Below, piece by piece: positions 1 through 12,113 of a stretch of 41,032 nucleotides of DNA; position 1 is the stretch's first letter; every line of letters begins with the position of its first letter. The position numbers and the translations under genes were made by a program. Source of the stretch: Porogramme epimiltina (taxonomy: Eukaryota; Basidiomycota; Agaricomycetes; Polyporales; Polyporaceae); NCBI GenBank assembly GCA_900155495.1, contig FTLJ01001008.1, positions 1 to 41,032 on the forward strand, in the 5' to 3' direction. Below the pieces are notes generated by a model. It had not been told where the DNA came from. It searched no databases and worked only from the letters and a program-made list of their open reading frames with translations.

Positions 1-322
1 CGCCCACCCCCCGCCGTCCCTGGCCCTGGCCTCCTCCCACCCGCCTCGTACTCCCGCTTCCCATACACGTTTTGTACGAGCTCGCCGCTGACGCCTGCCT
101 GCCTGCTTGTCCCCGCGCGTAGACATGTCCGCGGCGCGGCACGCGGACGTGCTGTTCGTGAAGCAGAAGGCGGACGGCGAGAACGACCTCGCGGCGTACT
201 GCCGGCGCGAGGGCATCGCGCACATCCTCTTCCAGGACTTCTCGCACGCGCTGCGCGTCGTCGGCGCGATCGTCGAGGGGCGTACGACGGCGCAGGAGGC
301 GCTCGCGGCGGGCGTCGCGTGA
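1..322 (+). CDS. HAD-superfamily phosphatase (MtnX/phosphoserine-phosphatase-like), 3' end only
   Basis: This is the last exon of a gene that begins left of the window. Bases 1-122 read as the end of an intron (pyrimidine-rich, ending CGCGTAG); the exon runs 123-322 and stops at TGA. It encodes the C-terminal part of the fungal HAD phosphatase family related to 2,3-diketo-5-methylthio-1-phosphopentane phosphatase. The first residues, DMSAARHADVLFVKQK, complete the family's GDGVSD motif, whose GDG lies in the preceding exon. The following AYCRREGIAHILF segment and the terminal helix are also typical. The catalytic DxDxT motif is outside the window. The frame is clean, so this is probably the functional copy from which the two minus-strand pseudogenes near 11 kb and 20 kb derive. 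The assignment was strengthened by reading those longer pseudogene copies. The exact substrate cannot be told. Confidence 0.75.
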
Positions 323-3300
323 GCGAGGGAGGGCCGAGAGAGGCGGGGGGAGGGGAGTGGGGAGTGATGGTAGAGTGCGGGCTGGTGGTGGTTCGCTGCT
401 GGCTCTGCGTAGAGGACGGACCGAACCACACAGAACAGAACAGAACAGAACAGAACAGAACAGAACCTACACGTGAAGAACACAGAATGTACCGTATAGA
501 GCATCACGCAAAGAGCCCCTCCGAGTCCCCAGCCGTCGCAGCCCGTTACCGGTGCCCATTACACGCCAGCACACCCTTCATCAAGCACGACCCGCCGGCC
601 AACCACAGTCGCCCACGCAAGGCGCGCTCGGCCGTCCAACACGCCGCACAGATAGCACCGGAAGGACACGTTCGACGTGCGCGGCCCCCGCCCACTGGCA
701 CGCACCTTCAAGCCAGAGTTGGTGCCTGGGCAGGGCCCTCGTTCTCCCTTTGCTCTTCCCCGTTCTCCCATCCCCTTCTCCCTTCTCCCACTTCGGGCGC
801 CCCCTCTCTCCGCGCTATCCCTGACATCTTCGAAGCGCAAGCCCGGGAGGCCCGACGTCGGCGCCCACCGCCCACCGCTTCCTGGTCGCCGGCGTCGGGC
901 CCCCCCTGCCTCCCCCACGCGCCGTACGCGGGGGGCGGGCGCCTGTTCGCCCCTTGGTTAACCACGAACCTAAGTGCCCGCGGAGAGCGGCCAAGACGGG
1001 CGGACTGCGCGCGTGCGGCGCGGAGCTGCAGCAGCAGCAGCACGCTCCACTCTTCCTGCCGCGAGTGGTTCCCCCCCTCGAGCGGGCGCCGTGATTGGAC
1101 GGCCGTGGCGCCCCGCGCGCGGGCTCGGACGGCTCAACGGACGGCTCGACGGGCGGGCGGCGCGGCTGCCTGCGTACGTCAGAGGGCAGGGCTTCGCGAC
1201 GGTGTCCGCGCTCGAAGTTTTAAGGTTCGCGCGCACGCCTGCGCGCGGCGAATGGCAATGGCGCTCCGGGTGGGTGCTGGGATGCTTGTTGGTAGCGTTG
1301 CGGCGACGGTGACGCGCGAGGAAGTTTCCACTTCATTAAGCACGATGATGATGGTGTTCTTCGTCTTCATTTTCTCTATCTCTCGGAGGGCGAGAGCGGG
1401 GAAGGCGGGCCTGGAAAGGGAGGTAGCCACAGTTCGGCACTTGGGCGCTTCGCCTGCCGCTGGGGCGAAGCGGTGTGTGGCTGGTAGCCCGCGCCCCGCT
1501 ACGCATACTGGACGTTGAACCTCGGGCGAACTCCACTGCCGCCCGGGGACGGCTGCAGTTGGGCGTGCGGATCCCCGCGGGGCACTTTCGCCGCGCGGGG
1601 CGAGGAGGAGAGGACGTCATACGCGGGCAGCTCAGGCTGCAGGTGCGCGCCGGCGGGAAGCGGTCGGCGGAGCGGAGGACCCGGGGCCGCTGACAGCGAA
1701 GGGCGTCGATGGTATGTGGAAGCCGTGGGAGGACGTGTCGCGGCGCGTGCGTCATATCGCGGGGGCCATCATATGTCGGGGCATCTATCGCTATTCAATA
1801 TCACGGTCGAATCACTCGTGATATCTGCATCTGCAAACTGCAGGTCGGGCAACGCGTATACGCAACTTGGAGCACCAGAAGATAAGTGGTATCCTGGCCC
1901 ACGCGTGCGCCTGCTGGCCGCTGGGGCCGCTGTTGGACACCGCGGGCTAGGGCCGGCGCGTTAGCGCACCTGCGCACTGTTGGGAACTTGGGGTCGATAT
2001 ATCTTGACAGTTGGTTGCCGGGTTGTCGAAGTTTCGCGAGCTGAGGCCGAGGCACCAGCTCGCCCTCCGGGCGTCCTCGCGTGTTGCCAACAGACGCAGC
2101 CCACGCGCACGCATCCCTACGCATCCCAAGTATCGAGAGCCCTCGCGATGCCCTCCAGATGCGGCTTGCTCCCTGCGGGGCACGGGGCGCTCGGAACAGA
2201 GGAGAGTGATGTCATCCAGGGCTGCGAGCATGCTAGAAGATGGGACGCAGCTGGAAGTGCAGGGCGGAGGGTGCCTCTGACGTCGTCGCCGGGGATAGCA
2301 CCCCGCCTAGCATCCCCTTCTCTCTTCAATTTAGTGTGAAGGACGAATTTTTGAGTGAATGGACGCAGGTACGCGGCCGGACGGTATCTGTCGCTTTCGG
2401 CCGCGCGTGCAATGCTGCCACTCGAAGCAGCTGCCGCGGCGCGCCGAGGAGAGGACGGGCACTAGAGCCATCGCACGTGCGGCGCGCAATAAGCGGAAAG
2501 CGACGATAAGTTTTGCGGGCTGACAGACTGGATCACCTTCGCGGCGGCGCCGAAGATGAGGGCGAGACGGACGCGCTGCGATCGAGGGCTTTTTGCGCGC
2601 AGAACGCCGCGTCCGGCGCGCAACCATCACTGGGGCGCGATCTCGCCCGCTGACCGTGCCTGAAGCGACGGCGGGAGCGTCCGCCTAAGTTACCATAAGT
2701 ACTTACTCGCCGGCGCGCGCGCACTGACCAAGCATCCCCACCACCCTCCGAGCCCGAGACGAGGCATCAATTAAAGGCTCGGGTCGGAGATCGTTTCGCC
2801 AGGTCTGCGCCGGTGCCTGGGCGCCTCGCGAGGATTCGTGGTTGACCGTTGCCATGCGCGGGCGACCCTCCATCCCGGGACCCGGGCTGATGCCGGGGGC
2901 GCGACGACGGCTGGAGGGGAACGCGCCCCCGCGCGGGCCAATGGGCGCGCGCGCCGGGGCGACGTCCGCGAACTCTAAGAGCGACATCGACACAAGGACC
3001 GCCAAGTTCGGCCGCCCATTGTCCGAGTCGGCGTGTGGTATTATTAGCTTGGGATGGGGGGCGCCCGTGCGCGTCGTGGGCCCCCCGCAGATAAGTGGGT
3101 AGCGGGTCGAGGATGAGGGTTTTTGGAGTGTGTGAGAGGTGCGCGGCGAGGACGCCATCTCCGCGCGCGAGATGAAAGACGGACGCAAGTCGCCAGGAGG
3201 CGATGATCTACAGAGGTTGCCTCATTTGGGCGGCGTGATTGCCGACGGCTGGCCGATCTGAACTCAGATGATGGGGGGTGGGCACAGATACGGACAAGGT

Positions 3301-3367
3301 TAGCGCCCACCGGGGCTCACGCTCAATCGAAGTCGCAGCACGCGCGCGCCACGGCCGAAGAATGTAC
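323..3367. other. Gene-free GC-rich interval between HAD phosphatase and WSC gene
   Basis: About 3 kb without a gene I can support. Long open frames occur on both strands, but their translations are Arg/Ala/Pro/Ser-rich without family motifs or sensible splice structure, as expected by chance in GC-rich DNA. The left part holds the 3' flank of the phosphatase gene and a short pentanucleotide repeat. Confidence 0.5.
431..465. repeat. (CAGAA)7 pentanucleotide microsatellite
   Basis: Seven perfect tandem copies of CAGAA lie about 110 bases after the phosphatase stop codon, probably in its 3' UTR or just beyond. Confidence 0.95.
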
Positions 3368-3598
3368 TATATAGTTCGGAAAACGATGTGGCCGCGTCCC
3401 AAATTCCCTTCACGGTCTCCGTTTCTCTCCCAAACGCTCCGTGCGAGGGATCCCGTCTTGTTCTCCTCTCCCCCCCTCCTCTCCTCCTCTTTCTCCCTTC
3501 GCCGTGTGGCTCGACCTTTGTCTTGTCTCCGGCCCTCTTCCCTCCTTTAAAACTCACCTCCAGACGCTCTTTGCACACCGACACCAGTCCTTACTACG
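3368..3598 (+). promoter_or_regulatory. Promoter and pyrimidine-rich leader of the WSC gene
   Basis: A TATATA box at 3368-3373 is followed by a C/T-rich stretch at about 3462-3502, a common feature of strongly expressed fungal promoters and leaders. The ATG follows at 3599. Which A/T-rich element sets the start site cannot be decided from sequence. Confidence 0.45.
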
Positions 3599-6500
3599 AT
3601 GTTCTCCAAACTCCTCTCCCTCGCAGCCCTCGCAGCGGTCGCCAACGCTGAGCACTGGATCTTCGGTGGCAGCAGGCCCATCATCACCGAGCGCCTCGAC
3701 CCGATCATCAACCCCGGCGCGGTGAGTGCTCGCAGCCCCCGACGCGGACGACCCGCCCTAGCGCCACTTTGTGCTGATAGCGTCGTTTCTACCACCAGCT
3801 CGGCACGCACGTCCACTCCGTGGTCGGCGCCAGCCGCTTCAAGAACGTCTACGACCCCGATGATCTCCAGAACAGCAAGTGCACCACCATCCCCGTCCAG
3901 CCCGACAAGAGCAACTACTGGGCGGTACGTTGGTTTTTTTAATTGGACGTGGTTGAAATTCGAACGGTGGCGCTTAACCATGATTCGTTTTACAGCCGCA
4001 GATGTACTACCGCGACCCCAACTCGGGCGTGCTCACTCCCTTCAGTGAGTGTCTTTCTTCGCGCATACACTTGAGGCGCATATAGCCACCGGTGCCTCTT
4101 CTCCCGCCGTGTACGGTGGCGAGGGACGGAGGTGTGAGCGCATACACTCGTCACCAATGACCGCATATAGGCGCTGTCATGGTTCCGCCCAAATCGGGTG
4201 GCAGGTCTCTCGAAGAATAACTTTATCACGTAGCCTTCAGGCACTATCTCGAGCATACCTCGGGTGCCGGAGTGTTGGGTCGAGTGACGCGCTCAAATGA
4301 ACTCACACCGCCTCACATTTATCACATTGGCTTCGATAATGTAACAGGCGTTTTACTAATTTCTTCTCCGTGCAGCGACGGGTTTCAACATTTACTACCT
4401 GAAGCGCAACGGTCCGCTCAACCAGCCTGTCAAGGCGTTCCCGCCCGGCCTCCGCGTATGTTTCGCCGCAGTATCACCTGTAGCGCGCTACTAACTCCTT
4501 GATGTCAGATGGTGGCTGGCGACCCCAACCGTAAGACGTACAACGCTTCCAGCTTTGCGGACCAGGCCGTCAGCTTCGTCTGCCTCGGTATGGTTACTAG
4601 CTCACTTGCGCCACACGATCGGTTCTAACAATTGTCTCGCAGACTACAGCGGTGCCCACAACAACGACCCGGACTGGGCTGAGCGCCCCAACTTCTTCGA
4701 CCACAACTGCCCCGATGGCATGCGCGCCCAGGTCTTCTTCCCCTCGTGCTGGGACGGCGTCAACCTCGACTCGGCGGACCACAAGTCGCACATGGCGTAC
4801 CCGATCCAGAACTTCAACAGCGGCGACTGCCCCGCGTCGCACCCGGTCCAGCTCATCTCGCTCTTCTACGAGATGTTCGTCAACGTCGGCGACTTCCCGT
4901 ACAACGGCGCCGGCACCTGGGTCCTCGCGAACGGCGACACGACCGGCTACGGCCACCACGGCGACTTCCAGAACGGCTGGGACGTCGACCTCCTCCAGAC
5001 CGCGATCGACACGTGCGTCAACGCGAACGGCAACGTCATGGACTGCCCTGCGCTCGCGGCTGTGTTCGACCAGGCTGCCGCCGACGCATGCGTGATTGAG
5101 GAGGACGTCGTCGACGAGAACGTCGGCTTTGACGGCCCGATGACCGTGCTCCCCGGCTGCAACCCGATCTGGGACGGCACGGGCACGAAGCCTGCCTGCC
5201 AGAGCACCAACACGGTCCCCGCGCTCGTCCCCGCCCAGATCCCCCTCCCCGCCGGCTGGAACCAGCTCGGCTGCATCGCGGAGGGCACGAACGGCCGCGC
5301 GCTCACCGGCGCGTCGACGAAGAGCCCGAACATGACGCGCGCGTTCTGCGCCAACTACTGCGGCGCCCAGGGCTTCTCGCTCGCCGGCGTCGAGTTCAGC
5401 GACGAGTGCTACTGCGACAACCAGGTCCGCAACGGCGCGTCCGAGACGTTCATCACTGACGACCTCTGCTCGAACAAGTGCGCTGGCAATGGTACGTCCC
5501 CCTTATCGCCTCATCGCCGTTGCCCCCCTCTCTAATCGCGCTGCATGACAGTCAACGAAATCTGCGGTGGTGCCGCGCGTCTCACGCTCCTCAGCTCGAC
5601 TCCCGGAGCGTCCAAGCCGTCGTCGTCGTCGGCGTCGTCCGTATCCTCCACCAGCGCTCAGTCGTCCTCGTCCGCTCACACGTCCTCAGTCGCCACCACG
5701 TCTGTGCTCTCCGCAAGCGCGACGAGCTCTAGCGCCGCCGCTACGACCTCCAGCGCCGCCGTCTCCAGCTCTAGCGCTGCGGTCAGCTCCACGGTCAGCG
5801 CGGCGACGCCCACCGGCAGTAGCGTCCTCGCCGCCCCGCCCTCGGGCTGGACCGCCTCCGGCTGCGTGTCCGATGGTGGTGCCCGCGCGCTCACCGGATT
5901 CAGCACCGCGAGCGACTCGATGACCGTCGCGCAGTGCACATCGACGTGCGCCCAGAAGGGCTTCACCCTTGCCGGCCTTGAGTACGGCCGCGAGTGCTAC
6001 TGTAAGTCCCTCTTAGCGCCACTATCTCCGCCCGTCATGCTGACAATTAGCGCAGGTGGCAACACCCTCTCTAACGGCCTCGGCAAGGCCCTCGACGCGC
6101 CCTCGTGCAACATGGCCTGCGTCGGCGACAAGACGACGACGTGCGGCGGCTCCTGGGCGCTCTCGCTCTTCGCCACCGGCGCCGGCACCGCGGCCGCCCC
6201 GCCCGCGATGAACTCCACCGCCGCCATCTCGGGCTTCACCGCCGCCGGGTGCCGCGCGGACCTCATTGGCGGCAAGCGCACGCTCAACGTCGACGCGTTC
6301 ACGAGCGCGACGATGACGCTCGCCGCGTGCGTCGCGCACTGCGACGCGCGCGGACACGCCCTCGCGGGCGTGGAGTACTCGCGCGAGTGCTACTGCGGCG
6401 ACGCGTTCGCCAACGGCGGCGGCGCCCCTATTGCGGACTCGACGTGCGACATGGCGTGCGGCGGCGACGCGACGACGATGTGCGGCGGCCCGGCGGCGCT

Positions 6501-6618
6501 CACGGTGTTCGTGAAGCAGGGCAGCGACGCGCTGTCGACCGCCGCGAAGGCGAGCAGCAAGCGCGCGCACAAGGCGCGCCACTTTGGCCGCGCGCACATG
6601 CACTCGGACATGTTCTGA
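3599..6618 (+). CDS. Secreted DUF1996 protein with three WSC domains
   Basis: Eight exons join in frame: 3599-3721, 3799-3924, 3996-4044, 4376-4455, 4509-4587, 4643-5491, 5552-6001 and 6056-6618, giving 772 residues. Residues 1-17 are a signal peptide (MFSKLLSLAALAAVANA). Residues about 18-260 match the fungal DUF1996 domain (for example WDVDLLQTAIDTCVNANG). Three Cys-rich WSC domains follow at about 353-447, 533-627 and 644-739, each with the ECYC core (ECYCD, ECYCG, ECYCG) and CGG near the end. A Ser/Thr/Ala-rich linker at about 450-530, likely O-glycosylated, separates the first two. No GPI signal or membrane segment follows; the tail is basic and His-rich. WSC domains are known carbohydrate binders, so a secreted cell-wall or polysaccharide-binding role is inferred. 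The 3' two-fifths is duplicated at 13.5-14.9 kb. Confidence 0.9.
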
Positions 6619-7514
6619 GCTGCTCGCCCGCCCGCCTGCGTGCCCTCGCCGAGCGCGTCGCCGTTGACGGCGGCTCGCTCTCCTCCCCCCCTCTTTCTCG
6701 CCTTTTAGCGCGGGGAGCGAGCCTCCCGTGCGCCTTCTCTTGCTGCTGCTGCTGCCTCTCCTCTCTCTCCGCTGCCTCCTCTGCATTATCTATACATAAC
6801 GTTCACGCATGATATCCCCCACGCCTCACGCGCATCCTTTCCCGTCCTCCGTTCCTCGTTAAAGTCCCGTTTCCCGTCTCTCGTCTCGTACGCCCCCCAG
6901 CGGGGCCCTCTCCCGCCTCCCCTCTCCTCCCTCTCCTCTTCCGAGCGACCCGTCTGGGGGGCGCGCGCCTCGATTTTACTGGGTAAACGGATACAACGCG
7001 CGTCTTGCACTGTGCACTACTACGTACCCCAGACTCGGCTCTCCTCCGCTGCGATCCTACTACTAGTAGCTAGTCCGTAGCGCGCTGTGCGGCTTCTTTT
7101 GTGCATGTTTTTGTGTTGTTGCGAAGCGCCTAGTCGTAAGCACTTTGGGTGAAATAGCATCGTGGTTGGTATACATATATAGGTGGGGGAGAAAGTGACT
7201 TCAAAACGCTTCCCAGGCGATTCTTCTGGTACCACCTATTTGTGTATGAAAGCAGCGGCAGGTAGACACCTCGCCGAAAGCGGAAAGGGTGCCAGTCTAT
7301 GAACGTGGCAGTGAGAGGAAAGTGCCAGCAGGCGCAAGCGGGGATATGGAACCGGTGAGTTACACAAGATATCAGCGAGGGTCCAATAGACTCAAGAACC
7401 AAGATCGGGGTGTATTACGGGGAGATACTACTCGAAGAATCTTTAAGTAGTGCAAGAAGATAATGTCGTATTTGTAAGAGATAGCATAAGAGTATGAGTT
7501 GAAAGAGAATTGAT
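6619..7514. other. Shared 3' flank between convergent WSC and HET-1 genes
   Basis: No gene is seen. The stretch holds the 3' ends of two convergent genes: a (GCT)n run near 6740, a palindrome CTACTAGTAG near 7058 and A/T-rich stretches. It is strongly conserved with 14892-15893, which marks it as part of the duplicated block rather than a functional element. Confidence 0.6.
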
Positions 7515-9619
7515 CTAGCGAAATACACGTTTAGAAAGAAACACGATCACAGCGCCGGTGGAGAGGACGGCGCCAACTATGAGGGGGACAGTACCAACTA
7601 CAAGGGCCCGAGTCAAGATTGAAGTGTCCCTCGTCCCAGCACGGGTTGTGAGTGATCTCCCTGAATCCACAGGTTTCCTCTGCATATTTTTGTGCTCCCC
7701 GATGGTAATACCCGCCTGGCGTTGAATGGCATTATAAACGGAGCCGGACAGTTCCATTCTGACGACCCGCATGTCCGGAGAATGGGGGCATTTCACGAGT
7801 GTAAGACGAATGCGGCGCTTCTCATCTCCGAACGTATGGCCGCCATCCTTCCAGTCCGAAAGGTGGTCATTCTGACAATCGTGAGCGGTCTTCTTCCACT
7901 GATCGTTCCAGTTTGAGATGTCAGATAATTCTGTAAACGCCCAGTGTACTGGGGCGCCATCTTCAGAATCTTTCTTGCATAGGCCGAGATGGATGCGGAT
8001 TCCCTCGCCCCTAATGGCTTCCGTGAAATTAACCCACACGTTCTCTGAAGCGTTGGGATCTGATGAACTTGCTATCCCCGAAGACGGGAGGAATCCAAGC
8101 TTGATCATTGTTTGAATGAGCTGCCTAGGGAAACGGAACCGTCCTGGAGCTCTGTCGGAGAGGAGTTTGAGTACGAGGTGAAGAGGGTCTACATTATCGA
8201 TGGTGCGAGGAGTAGCGTGAATGTAGATGTCGCGCCAGACGGCGTTCACGGGTTTGCCGCGGAAGGATAAGTGGTATAGATCACTACCCAGATCCACCAG
8301 TCGGGGGCTGAAAAATGCGTTCCCCTTCTCGAAAGGCCACCCAACATAGTACATCCTCCTCGTGGGGTCCTGTAGCTCGCTCTCTGGGGCTTGATGCAGG
8401 ATCAGGCCGAGATGGCTGTTGTTGGTTTGGGCTAACAGAACAGCAATCGTGAATCCATCGACTTCGGCAACCGGGAAGCGACACTTGAAACCGTAGCCCG
8501 TGACTTCGCACGACGGAAGCTCAATAGACCCGAAAGGACCGGTGTTCTTCAAGTTCTTGCCTATATACTTCGCTGACTCCTCAAGCTGCATAAATTTCCT
8601 CGGGCGTCAGTCACGGCCCGTGTGATAAGAATAGTGAATTCACGCACATCTTTGGTCCATTGAGAAAAAACATATGGCTGGAGAACGGAATTAGGTGCGA
8701 GCTTTGTAGTGAGATACGTGGAAGGTCCAACGTAGTCGCTAGGAGATGTCGCGAATAGGAATCGTTGTTTGTGGCTGGCTCCATAGAATCCTAACCAAAT
8801 TCTGGAGAGGGGTACGGCTGAAAGGTTATTATGCTCTTCGTAGTGTCGCAAGCCCCACACAAAAAGCGTGGTGTCGACGTATTGCTTCTTTGCTAACTCC
8901 AGCTGTAGTCGTTGGAACGCCTGCCTTCGTTCCCCGTACAAGATGGGCATGCTGATATCTAAGAGTCCTAGAAGGCAATAAGCCTCGTCCTCAATGCGAG
9001 TCGTCTCGCGCTTGCTCGCCCACAACATCCGCTCCGCGATAGATGCATTGAAAATCAAGTACTTCCGGGTGAGATATTCTCCTGGGATGGCCGTTCGCTC
9101 GCCGAGCGGCTGACAGAGCTCGTACTTGGTCCCGATACGTTCCCATTCCCGAGACATGAATATGAGGAGTGCCGGACCGAGAAGTTCTTGGAGCGTCCAT
9201 CCCCTCGTGTGCCACCGTGATCTCCGGAACTCGGAGTCGCTTGCGTGTGGATTGTCGTCTTTGTGCACGTCCGCCAAATATACATAGCACACCTCGGAGA
9301 GGACGTACCAGGAGAACATCGAGTTGATTGCCTCTGAGAGTTCGGTGCTACTTTCCTTGTTGATGCAGCAGGTATCTATCCAGACCCAGGAGTAGCCATC
9401 GCGCTCAGCGACCTCGCAGCACTTGCGAATCTTCTCATGGACACGGTCACGAGGGTTTTCTCCAGTCCGTTGGCAGTTGGAGCAGATTTCTTGTAGCTCC
9501 TGAAAAGACAGCTCTCCTTTGGGGCTCCATGTGTGGGACAGAATCGCGAAGCCTCCTGGGACATCGCTGGGGTCGGAGAAAAAATGAAGTTCAGCGCGGG
9601 CAGTACTGAGGAGCCACAT
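7515..9619 (-). CDS. HET-domain protein 1 with C-terminal transmembrane anchor
   Basis: Two exons, 8648-9619 and 7515-8585, join in phase 0 across a GTGCGT...CAG intron to give 680 residues. Residues about 1-150 are a HET (heterokaryon incompatibility) domain: it starts MWLLSTARAE, with AILSHTW, VWIDTCCINKESSTEL and RGWTLQELLGP. EDEAYCLLGLLDISMPILYGE follows at about 215-240, typical of the region after HET in basidiomycete proteins (DUF8212-like). Exon 2 encodes about 300 residues I cannot assign, with motifs GPFGSIELPSCEVTGYG and WRDIYIHATPRTID. The C-terminus has one hydrophobic helix, ALVVGTVPLIVGAVLSTGAV, then a short basic tail, suggesting a tail-anchored membrane protein. HET domains are known to trigger regulated cell death on non-self recognition; the trigger here is unknown. 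The frame is intact. It is closest to HET-2 and more distant from HET-3. Confidence 0.85.
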
Positions 9620-10060
9620 GATATGATTTAGATTCTCTAGTTGTTCAGCTCAGATCTTCACATTGAGAGCAGAGTGGCAGAAGGGGGCTCACGGAGGTCT
9701 AGTAAGGGCCTATCGGGGCTAATTGTTGAATATCAGTGTGGTGGACTCGCACGGCGCGTATGGCCCCATTTCTCCCTGGGAAAATCCGGGACAAAGTCGA
9801 GATACGTGACAAATTACTCGTGAAACCATCACGTGTACGAGGAAAAGGTTTCCTTTTCTCGGGGGTTTGTACAGAAGTCTGCCGCGCACCTCCTATATGA
9901 CAACGAAGTTCTGAAAGCCATCGTGTTACCTGAGCCATCTGATAATTGTGCGCTATGCACGAGTGCATGTAAAAAGTAGAAACGGATATTCGCTCGAGAA
10001 TTACCGCGTTGTGAACAGCAAACTTTAAGAAGCGATACGCGTACATATACTGTGTTTTAC
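9620..10060. other. 5' flank of HET-1, duplicated at HET-2
   Basis: No gene is seen. The interval contains the HET-1 promoter and ends at the stop codon of the DHTKD1 3' fragment. It is recognisably the same sequence as 17885-18315. Confidence 0.5.
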
Positions 10061-10702
10061 TCATAGCCCCTCCAGTACCATATCTACAACCGCTCTCTGC
10101 TGCGACGCATAGACCGAGGCTACGCCCGGCTCAGGCACCGCTTCCTCCCGGCCCCTGAAGCCAATGTATCCCGGACCCAGACCCAAGCTCTCCGATACAG
10201 CATCTAGCCTCGGCGCGACGTACGTCCACACGCCCTGGTTCCGCGGCTCTTCCTGCACCCGTACGACATAGTCCGCACCAGCATACCGCGCGAGCACCGC
10301 GCGGACGTCGGCGAACGGGAACGGGCTGAACTCCTCGATCCGCACGAGTGCGACGCGACCGTCGAGCCCGCGCGCCGCGCGCTCCTTCGCGAAGTCGTAG
10401 TAGAGCTTGCCGGTGAGGAGCACGACGCGAGACACACGCGAGGGGGCCGCGATGGTTGAGGGGTCGTCGAGATGGGTTGGAACTTGGTGCCGTGGGCGGG
10501 TTCGCTCAAAGATGACGCCGCAACTGCGGAGGCGAGTGAGCGGATGTGGGCCACGAGGATGGGTATGACGTACCGGCAGGCGAAGCAATCCTTTGGGACC
10601 TGCGACGATAAGGGGTTTGCGGAAGTTGCGCTTCATCTGCCTCCTTAGGAAATGGAAGTATTGTGCAGACGCCCTCGGGAATGTGACGTGCATGTTCACA
10701 TT
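10061..10702 (-). pseudogene. DHTKD1-type E1 3' fragment, copy 1
   Basis: This is a truncated copy of the last two exons of the gene at 25.4-29.3 kb. It starts abruptly inside exon 17 just before NMHVTFP, keeps the exon-17/18 intron, and ends with the same MVLEGL stop context. Recognisable pieces are [37 protein letters not shown] and ASVYASQQR. Two small deletions near the start of exon 18 put its first part out of the parental frame, although an open frame runs through the retained intron. No catalytic E1 domain is present. The same truncation point is shared with the copy at 18.3 kb, so both descend from one event. Confidence 0.85.
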
Positions 10703-10747
10703 CGAGGGCCTAAGAAAGGTTACATGCCATCGCCCTCCACCACATAG

Positions 10748-12113
10748 TCACGCGACGCCTGCCGCGAGCGCGGCCTGCGCGGCCGTGCAGACCTCGGCGA
10801 TTGCGCCGACGGCGCGCAGCGTGTGCGAGAAGCCCTCGAAGAGGACACGCGCGATACCACCACGCCGGCAGTACGCCGTGAGGCCGTCCGCTTTTAACTT
10901 CACGAACAACACAGCACGTTTGCATGCCGCGCCGCGGGCACGTCTGCGCGCGGGGACAAGTTGGCAGGCATCGGCGACCGGTGCGTGCGAGGTGGACACG
11001 AGAAGCGGGAGGTAGGAGGGGTTGGGTGGATGGGAGAGGGCCAGGAACGGGGACGGGGAGGGCAGGAAGTGGGAGGGGTGCTCGCCGGAGACGGCATCGT
11101 CGAAGAAGATGGATGGCGGGCTGGGGAGCGCACGGTACGGCAGGATCACTTAGCTCTTGTCGTGCCCGAACTCTCTGTGAGAAAGAAAGTGAATGCTCAG
11201 CCGCACGTACCCGCGCCGACAATGGCGGAGGGGGCGAAGTACCTGCTCCGGTGTCGGTACTTGGTCGACCACGTCTCGTTGGCGTGCGTCGGCGTGTAAG
11301 TTGATGTCGTTTGAAACGCTGTCAATAACCTGCGCGTCGGCGCAGATAATGCGGCTCGAGAGCACTATACGGACTCTCAGCTCCATTCCGCTATGAGGTG
11401 CGCCGCAGCGAGGTAAGTGCAGCGCTGGCAGCGGGGTAGGGCGCGAGGAGAAAGTGCACCTGGGCATGATGGCGATCGTGATATCGCTGCTCTTGCAGTA
11501 TTTGTATAAGTCTTCGAAGCCCGGGTTGAGCTTGATGTCTGCGTGACGGTATCTGTTCAGTGCTCTCGCCCCTCTCGACGAATACTACGACCACGAAGGC
11601 GGTTTACTCTTCTTCAGCTCTTCTTTTGAGAAGTCTCCAAAGACGCTTTAGAGCATCTCCCGGAAGACGTCCCTGTCACAGCCCGTCCAGGATTAGTGAT
11701 TGCTACTTGGATGAACATGTGCAGAGAACAGTTATATTGGAAGACGAAGCAGAGAAATTGCCGAGGGAAAGTGAACTGTTTCTATCGATAGCTGCTATAT
11801 CATTTCCTTGAGGCTTGAGTATAAGTTGCCTTTCTTTAGGCTACTTTCGGGGAATACACCACTATGGGTGTACAGGAGATTCAAGGCACAGCCGAATGCA
11901 GCAGTGGCCATATCTACCCCACCCGCACCTCCGCGACCGAAGGGCGATGCCCCATAGAGCCCTCACGCCCACCTCCCACACGAAGTAGGGAACCACACTA
12001 TCAGCAACATACGAACGCACCTGAACGTCACCTTGCCCGCCAGATGTCGAGGTTCCCCAGTCGGCGCTTCGCCGCTCTGCACCCCAGCTCGTCGGTCATA
12101 TCTGCAGCGCAAA
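10748..12113 (-). pseudogene. HAD-phosphatase pseudogene, copy 1 (5'-truncated)
   Basis: A minus-strand copy, introns included, of the phosphatase whose 3' end lies at 1-322. Readable pieces in order are MTDELGC and KRRLGNLDI near 12.1 kb, HADIKLNPGFEDLYKYCKSS near 11.5 kb, FGHDKS followed by an in-frame TAA (11150-11152), LPYRALPSPPSIFF, and the C-terminus ending AALAAGVA. Other lesions are a 5-nt tandem duplication (TGTTG, near 10905-10912), a 9-nt deletion removing GluAsnAsp from the KADGENDLAAYC region, a lost base after GNLDI, and GC instead of GT at the donor after the DDAVSG exon. The 5' end, including the catalytic DxDGT region, is cut off where DHTKD1 5' sequence begins. It cannot encode an active enzyme. 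Confidence 0.85.

Larger units (their letters stand above)
5110..12113. repeat. Segmental duplication, copy 1 (about 7 kb)
   Basis: This interval aligns by eye, in the same order and orientation, with 13457-20371. It holds the 3' part of the WSC gene from the middle of exon 6, HET gene 1, a DHTKD1 3' fragment and a HAD-phosphatase pseudogene. The intergenic stretch after the WSC gene is nearly identical between copies. On the right the similarity stops inside the HAD pseudogene, where copy 1 switches to DHTKD1 5' sequence. Boundaries are good to a few tens of bases. Confidence 0.9.

Noticed and set aside
319..1518. A 399-codon open frame after the HAD gene
   Set aside because: Arg/Pro/Ala-rich translation with no motif, overlapping several equally long frames on both strands and starting inside the phosphatase 3' end; typical of chance in GC-rich DNA.
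6022..6786. Long minus-strand frame antisense to the WSC gene (also at 14376-15059)
   Set aside because: Arg-rich shadow of GC-biased codons; it follows the real WSC exon in both copies and crosses its splice sites.
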